From Sphaerotilus natans (GTDB lineage: Bacteria > Pseudomonadota > Gammaproteobacteria > Burkholderiales > Burkholderiaceae_C), in assembly GCF_900156335.1 (NCBI RefSeq), contig NZ_FTMZ01000028.1, positions 1 through 54,094 on the forward strand: a DNA stretch of 54,094 bases, written 5' to 3'. Shown here piece by piece: positions 50,708 to 54,094 of this stretch. A program made the translations under genes and the position numbers. Below the pieces are notes generated by a model, which worked only from the letters and a program-made list of their open reading frames with translations, had not been told where the DNA came from and searched no databases. Position 1 is the stretch's first letter. Each line of letters begins with the position of its first letter.

Positions 50708-51222
50708 GCGGTGGCTCCGGGGGTGTTGTCGGTGCTGTGGGCGCTTTGTTCACCATGGGCGCTGGCCTCCACCGCCCCCGGCCGGCGCGGCACCATCAGC
50801 CGGTGCTCGCCCTTTTGCACCACCTGGCCGTGCTGGTTGATCAGCTCGCTGGGCAGCACCACGATGCCCCAGCCGGGCCTGCTGCGGCTGGCACGCATCG
50901 TGCCGACCCGAAAACGCACATGCAGCACGTCGTTGACCTTGATGGGCAGCAGGAAGTCCCAGGTCCAGCCCAGGGACATGCCGGGCAGGAAGCGGTAGTC
51001 GCTCTGCGTCTTGAGCCCATCGGCGATGGACTGGCCGAACAGGCCGTGCGCCACCAGGCAGCCAAAGTGGCTGGCCTGGGCGTAGGCCTCGTCCACATGC
51101 ACGGGGGTGTGGTCGCCGGTGAGGTCGGCGTAGGCCTGGATGCGTTCCTTAGTGACGACGTAGCTGGGGCTGATGCAGGTGTCGCCCTCGCGGGCGTCGT
51201 CCCAGTATTTCTCGGGGCTCAT
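50704..51222 (-). CDS. MaoC-type dehydratase/hydratase
   Basis: 172 residues with a single hotdog domain. The hydratase region has DLTGDHTPVHVDEAYAQASH with the catalytic Asp-His pair, then FGCLVAHGLFG. These proteins hydrate or dehydrate 2-enoyl-CoA compounds. Its stop overlaps the CoA-transferase start. Forty-nine bases separate it from the VOC gene upstream. Confidence 0.87.
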   Translation of the reverse strand: MSPEKYWDDAREGDTCISPSYVVTKERIQAYADLTGDHTPVHVDEAYAQASHFGCLVAHGLFGQSIADGLKTQSDYRFLPGMSLGWTWDFLLPIKVNDVLHVRFRVGTMRASRSRPGWGIVVLPSELINQHGQVVQKGEHRLMVPRRPGAVEASAHGEQSAHSTDNTPGATA

Positions 51223-51271
51223 GGCGGTTCTTTCCGAAGGGGTGGGGGCAGCGTGCGGAGCGGCGGCCCCG

Positions 51272-51652
51272 TCAGGCGCGGGGGTTGACGGCCAGGGCCT
51301 GGGCCACGCTGCCTGGGCTGGCCTGGATCAGTTCGACGGCCAGGCCATCGGGCAGGCGCAGCCAGTTGCGGCCCTGCGGCATCTCGGTCACGCCGAAGGC
51401 CTGGGCGGCGGCGAGCGCGGCTTCCAGGTCGTCGCACATCACGCCCAGGTGGGCGAGGCGGCCCTCGGGGCCCTCAAAGTGCGGGCTGGCGATGAACTGC
51501 AGCCCGCCCAGGGTCCAGACCTGCTGCGGCTGTTCCACCGTGCCTTGCACCTCGCGCAGGGGCATGCCCAGCACGTCGTGGAAGAAGCGGATGTGCCAGT
51601 GGATGTCTTTCACCCACAGGGCGACGTGTTCCAGATAGGCCTTCGTGGTCAT
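51272..51652 (-). CDS. VOC family metalloprotein (glyoxalase/dioxygenase-like)
   Basis: 126 residues with paired beta-alpha-beta modules. Possible metal ligands are His in LEHVALWVKDI, His in LAHLGVMCDDLE and Glu in GLAVELIQ. The reaction of such single-domain VOC proteins is not predictable. Its start overlaps the stop of the ketopantoate-reductase-like gene, so it is co-translated with it. Confidence 0.83.
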   Translation of the reverse strand: MTTKAYLEHVALWVKDIHWHIRFFHDVLGMPLREVQGTVEQPQQVWTLGGLQFIASPHFEGPEGRLAHLGVMCDDLEAALAAAQAFGVTEMPQGRNWLRLPDGLAVELIQASPGSVAQALAVNPRA

Positions 51653-52599
51653 TGGACGGTCTCCTCGCGTTGTCGGTCGGTCATGGCGCGTTCGATGCCC
51701 TTGATGCAGGCCACCAGCGTGCGGTTGACGGGGGTGGGCACGCCCAGGCGTTCGCCCTGGCGCACCACGGCGCCGTTGATGAAGTCGATCTCGGTGAGCG
51801 CGCCCTTTTCCAGGCTCTGCAGCATCGAGGTCTTGAAGCCCGGCCCCAGGCCGGCGCTGGCGAGCTGCCAGGCCTGCGCCGGCTCGCTCAGGCTGAGGGC
51901 GATGCCGGCGGCGCGGGCCACGGCCATGGCCTCGGCCACGGCGGCCTGGGCGGTGGCGGCCAGCAGCGGCTCGTCATAGAGCGGGCCGTAGCTCAGGCGG
52001 GTGATGCCGGTGAGCGCGCCGGTGGCCACATTGACCAGCAGCTTGTCCCAGACCGTGCCCAGGATGTTGAGGCTGACGGTGGTCTGCAGCCCGGCCTGGT
52101 TGAAGACCTCGGCGAGGGCCTGCACCCGCGGCGACAGGCGGCCGTCGAGCTCGCCGATCACCGTGGCCTTGCCGGTCAGGCCGGCCTGGATGTGGCCGGG
52201 GCCGCGCATCACCCCGCCGACATAGGTGCGGCCCACCAGCACACGCTCGATGCCGACCAGATCGGCCAGCACCTCCTCGTGCCCCAGGCCGTTCTGCAGC
52301 GGCATCACCATGGTGTCGGGGCCGATCAGCGCGAGTGCCCCGCGCATCGCCGCCTCGGTGTGCGCGGACTTGACCAGCACGATGACCAGCTCGGAGACGC
52401 CCGCCTCCTCCGGCCGCTGGGTGGCCCGCACCGCGATGTGGCGGCTGCCGCGCTCGTCGTCGACGCGCAGGCCCTCACGGCGCATGGCCTCGACATGCGC
52501 GGCCGAGCGGTTCAGCAGCCAGACCTCGTGGCCGGCCTCGGTCAATGCGGCGCCGATGGCGCTGCCCAGCGCTCCCGCGCCCAGGATGGTGATCTTCAA
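51649..52599 (-). CDS. Ketopantoate reductase family oxidoreductase (PanE-like)
   Basis: 316 residues, starting at TTG (52599) five bases after AAGGAG. The NADP motif is ILGAGALGSAIGAAL; the catalytic lysine is in WDKLLVNVATGALTG and the acidic block is EIDFINGAVVRQG. The family reduces 2-oxo acids, with 2-dehydropantoate as model. First gene of the aroQ operon and divergent from a LysR gene, so a catabolic 2-oxo acid substrate is likely. Confidence 0.87.
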   Translation of the reverse strand: MKITILGAGALGSAIGAALTEAGHEVWLLNRSAAHVEAMRREGLRVDDERGSRHIAVRATQRPEEAGVSELVIVLVKSAHTEAAMRGALALIGPDTMVMPLQNGLGHEEVLADLVGIERVLVGRTYVGGVMRGPGHIQAGLTGKATVIGELDGRLSPRVQALAEVFNQAGLQTTVSLNILGTVWDKLLVNVATGALTGITRLSYGPLYDEPLLAATAQAAVAEAMAVARAAGIALSLSEPAQAWQLASAGLGPGFKTSMLQSLEKGALTEIDFINGAVVRQGERLGVPTPVNRTLVACIKGIERAMTDRQREETVQ

Positions 52600-52660
52600 G
52601 CGAACTCCTTCGTGTGCTCGGCACGATAGGCAGCGGCGCTTATTCGATCAATTCAATGCG

Positions 52661-52678
52661 GGCAATATCATCATTGCC
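52661..52678. promoter_or_regulatory. Inverted repeat GGCAAT-N6-ATTGCC, candidate LysR site
   Basis: Perfect 6-base arms (52661-52666, 52673-52678) in the 93-base gap between the divergent PanE-like operon and the LysR gene, 15 bases before the LysR start. Position fits autoregulation and activation of the operon. Confidence 0.5.
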
Positions 52679-52692
52679 TGGAGCAATGAACC

Positions 52693-53598
52693 ATGACGAT
52701 GCCCGACCTGCCCGAGCCCCGCCTGCTGCAGCTCTTCGACCGGCTCTACGACACGCGCAGCGTCACCCGCACGGCCGAGCAGCTCGGCCAGAGCCAGCCC
52801 ACCGTCAGCCTGGGGCTGGGGCGGCTGCGCGCGCAGCTGGGCGATCCGCTGTTCGTGCGGGTGCCCGGCGGCATGGCCCCGACGCCGCGCGCGGACGCGC
52901 TGATCCAGCCCTGCCGGGAGATCCTGGAGGCGCTGCGCCGGCTGCCGACCTGGCAGCCGGGCTTCGATCCGGCCACGACACGGCGGCGCCTGCGCATCGG
53001 CATGACCGACGCCAGCCATGTGACGCTGCTGCCGCGGCTCCTGGCCGACCTGCACGACGCCGCGCCCGGCCTGCGGCTGGAGATCGCCGGCATCGACGGC
53101 CACACTGGCCGGGCGCTCGAAAGCGGCGAGCTCGATCTGGCCATCGGGCATGTGCCCTGGCTGGGCGACGGGCTCTATCAGCAGCAGCTCTTCGAGCAGG
53201 ACTGGGTCTGCCTGAGCCGGCGCGCGCATCCCCGGCTGGACGGCGCGGTGCTGGATGCGGCCGCCTACCGCGCCGAGGGCCATGTGCTGATCGCCGCCGG
53301 CACCGGCGCGCACCTGCTGGACCAGGCGCTGGTGCGCGCGCGCATCGAGCGGCGTGTCGTGCTGGAGCTGCCGGGCTTTCTCGGGCTGGGCGCGCTCGTC
53401 GGCAGCACCGACCTGATCGTCACGCTGCCGCGCCACATCGGCACGACGCTGGCCGACACCCACGCGCTGCAGCTGCACGCCTGCCCGGTCGAGGTCGAGG
53501 GCTTCGCGGTGCGCCAGCACTGGCACGCCCGCCACCACCACGACGAAGGCAGCCGCTGGCTGCGCGGGCGGGTGGTGGCGCTGTTCAGCGCGCGCTGA
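52693..53598 (+). CDS. LysR family transcriptional regulator
   Basis: 301 residues. The helix-turn-helix contains SVTRTAEQLGQSQPTVSLGL and the effector domain begins at RRRLRIGMTDASHVTLLPRL. This NodD/NahR-like branch often senses aromatic or hydroaromatic compounds. It is divergent from the PanE-VOC-MaoC-CoA-transferase-aroE-aroQ operon, its likely target. The 3' end overlaps the TIM-barrel gene by 14 bases. Confidence 0.9.
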   Translation: MTMPDLPEPRLLQLFDRLYDTRSVTRTAEQLGQSQPTVSLGLGRLRAQLGDPLFVRVPGGMAPTPRADALIQPCREILEALRRLPTWQPGFDPATTRRRLRIGMTDASHVTLLPRLLADLHDAAPGLRLEIAGIDGHTGRALESGELDLAIGHVPWLGDGLYQQQLFEQDWVCLSRRAHPRLDGAVLDAAAYRAEGHVLIAAGTGAHLLDQALVRARIERRVVLELPGFLGLGALVGSTDLIVTLPRHIGTTLADTHALQLHACPVEVEGFAVRQHWHARHHHDEGSRWLRGRVVALFSAR

Positions 53599-54094
53599 AG
53601 TGCCGCGCCACCAGCTGGTCGATGCCCTGGCGCATCAGCCGGCTCGATTCGGCCGCGCGTTCCTCCCAAGCGAACACACAGGCCGAGACCAGCCCGTCGA
53701 AGCCGATGTCGGCCATCGCCTTGAACAGGCCGTCGAAGTCCACCTCGCCCTGGCCGATGTCCAGGTGCTGATGCACCCGCACCTGGCTGGAGCCCGGCGG
53801 GTTGACGATGTAGCGCAGCTGGCTGCTCTTGGTGTGGTCGAAGGTGTCGGCCACGCGCACATGCGCCAGCAGATCGCCCGCCTCGCGCACCATCGCGCCG
53901 ATGTCGCGGCCGTAATAGAAGGTGTGCGGCGCGATGAAGCTGAGCTTCAAGGCCTTGGAGCCGATGTTGCGCACGATGTCGCAGGCCGGCTGGTACTGCT
54001 CGATCCAGTCCTCCGGGTGCGGCTCGACCGAGAGCGTCACGCCCTCGCGCTCAAGGATCGGCAGCAGCTCGTCCATCGAGCGGAACCAGGCGGC
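53585..54094 (-). CDS. Sugar phosphate isomerase/epimerase-type TIM-barrel protein, 3' part
   Basis: The window holds the last 169 codons; the gene begins beyond the right edge. Metal-site candidates are Glu-His in VTLSVEPHPEDW, LSFIAPHTFYYGRD and His in HVRVADTFDHTK, with a histidine in VHQHLDIGQGEVDF. It belongs to the same superfamily as the proteins at 3605-4429 and 41934-42968, and the HQHLDIGQGEVDF block suggests an IolE- or inosose-dehydratase-like group. An internal ATG at 54076 is not the real start, since the frame stays open to the edge. Confidence 0.75.
   Translation of the reverse strand, partial: AAWFRSMDELLPILEREGVTLSVEPHPEDWIEQYQPACDIVRNIGSKALKLSFIAPHTFYYGRDIGAMVREAGDLLAHVRVADTFDHTKSSQLRYIVNPPGSSQVRVHQHLDIGQGEVDFDGLFKAMADIGFDGLVSACVFAWEERAAESSRLMRQGIDQLVARHFSAR

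Noticed and set aside
1-54094. tRNA, rRNA, CRISPR array or riboswitch
   Set aside because: No cloverleaf, rRNA-like block, regular short repeat array or known riboswitch core was recognised by eye; a covariance-model search would be needed to exclude small RNAs.

Overview
This window reads as chromosomal DNA of a metabolically versatile, high-GC betaproteobacterium of the order Burkholderiales, probably near the Leptothrix/Rubrivivax/Sphaerotilus group. That placement is an inference from very GC-rich third positions, tightly packed operons with ATGA or GTGA overlaps, many TRAP, TTT and ABC solute-binding proteins, and LysR/IclR regulators beside catabolic operons. I see no rRNA, tRNA, CRISPR array or insertion sequence. 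The only mobility-type gene is one tyrosine recombinase.

Region 1 (1-8890) holds two divergently regulated operons for an organic acid, probably a hydroxylated ring acid. An IclR gene faces a shikimate-dehydrogenase-like gene plus a TRAP transporter (DctP, DctQ, DctM). A TetR gene faces an operon of an orphan DctP, a second shikimate-dehydrogenase-like gene, a ketosteroid-delta-1-dehydrogenase-like flavoprotein, a NIPSNAP protein and a TIM-barrel isomerase/dehydratase. Together they look like a peripheral route that oxidises, desaturates and perhaps dehydrates an alicyclic ring. Region 2 (9530-13950) is a SorC-type sugar-phosphate regulator divergent from a single-polypeptide transketolase-transaldolase fusion, with repeated GATC-rich dyads between them.

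Region 3 (13946-19431) is a LysR regulator divergent from a TRAP transporter (QMP) followed by a fused LigB-LigA extradiol dioxygenase of the gallate dioxygenase type. Region 4 (19432-28584) is a tartrate locus: L-tartrate dehydratase (ttdAB), a LysR regulator, tartrate dehydrogenase/decarboxylase, a DctA-type carrier with an altered substrate motif, glycerate 2-kinase, pyruvate kinase and a TctC-type binding protein. L-tartrate would go to oxaloacetate, and other tartrate isomers to glycerate, 2-phosphoglycerate and pyruvate.

Region 5 (28600-34870) is mixed: a YqjI-like PadR metalloregulator with a DUF3861 gene, a tyrosine recombinase flanked by imperfect repeats and nested hairpins, a small conserved-looking protein, an unrecognised protein, an iron-type alcohol dehydrogenase and a thioesterase. 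Region 6 (34890-42968) joins a polar amino acid type ABC transporter and a LacI-type regulator to a three-component MocD/MocE/MocF-like oxygenase (desaturase-fold diiron hydroxylase, Rieske ferredoxin, FAD reductase) and a TIM-barrel isomerase-like enzyme. The set looks like uptake and oxidative demethylation or hydroxylation of a small polar metabolite.

Region 7 (42956-47297) is a two-gene signalling unit: a membrane PilJ-PAS-PP2C/SpoIIE-ATPase protein and a STAS protein fused to a PhnD-like binding domain without a signal peptide. Region 8 (47298-54094) has tRNA pseudouridine synthase truC, then an operon of ketopantoate-reductase-like, VOC, MaoC, CoA-transferase, aroE-like and aroQ-like genes under a divergent LysR gene, and the end of another TIM-barrel gene. 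Four shikimate-pathway-like enzymes (three AroE-type, one AroQ-type) with catalytic-motif changes, two TIM-barrel enzymes and a gallate dioxygenase in 54 kb suggest that catabolism of plant-derived hydroxy acids is the theme.
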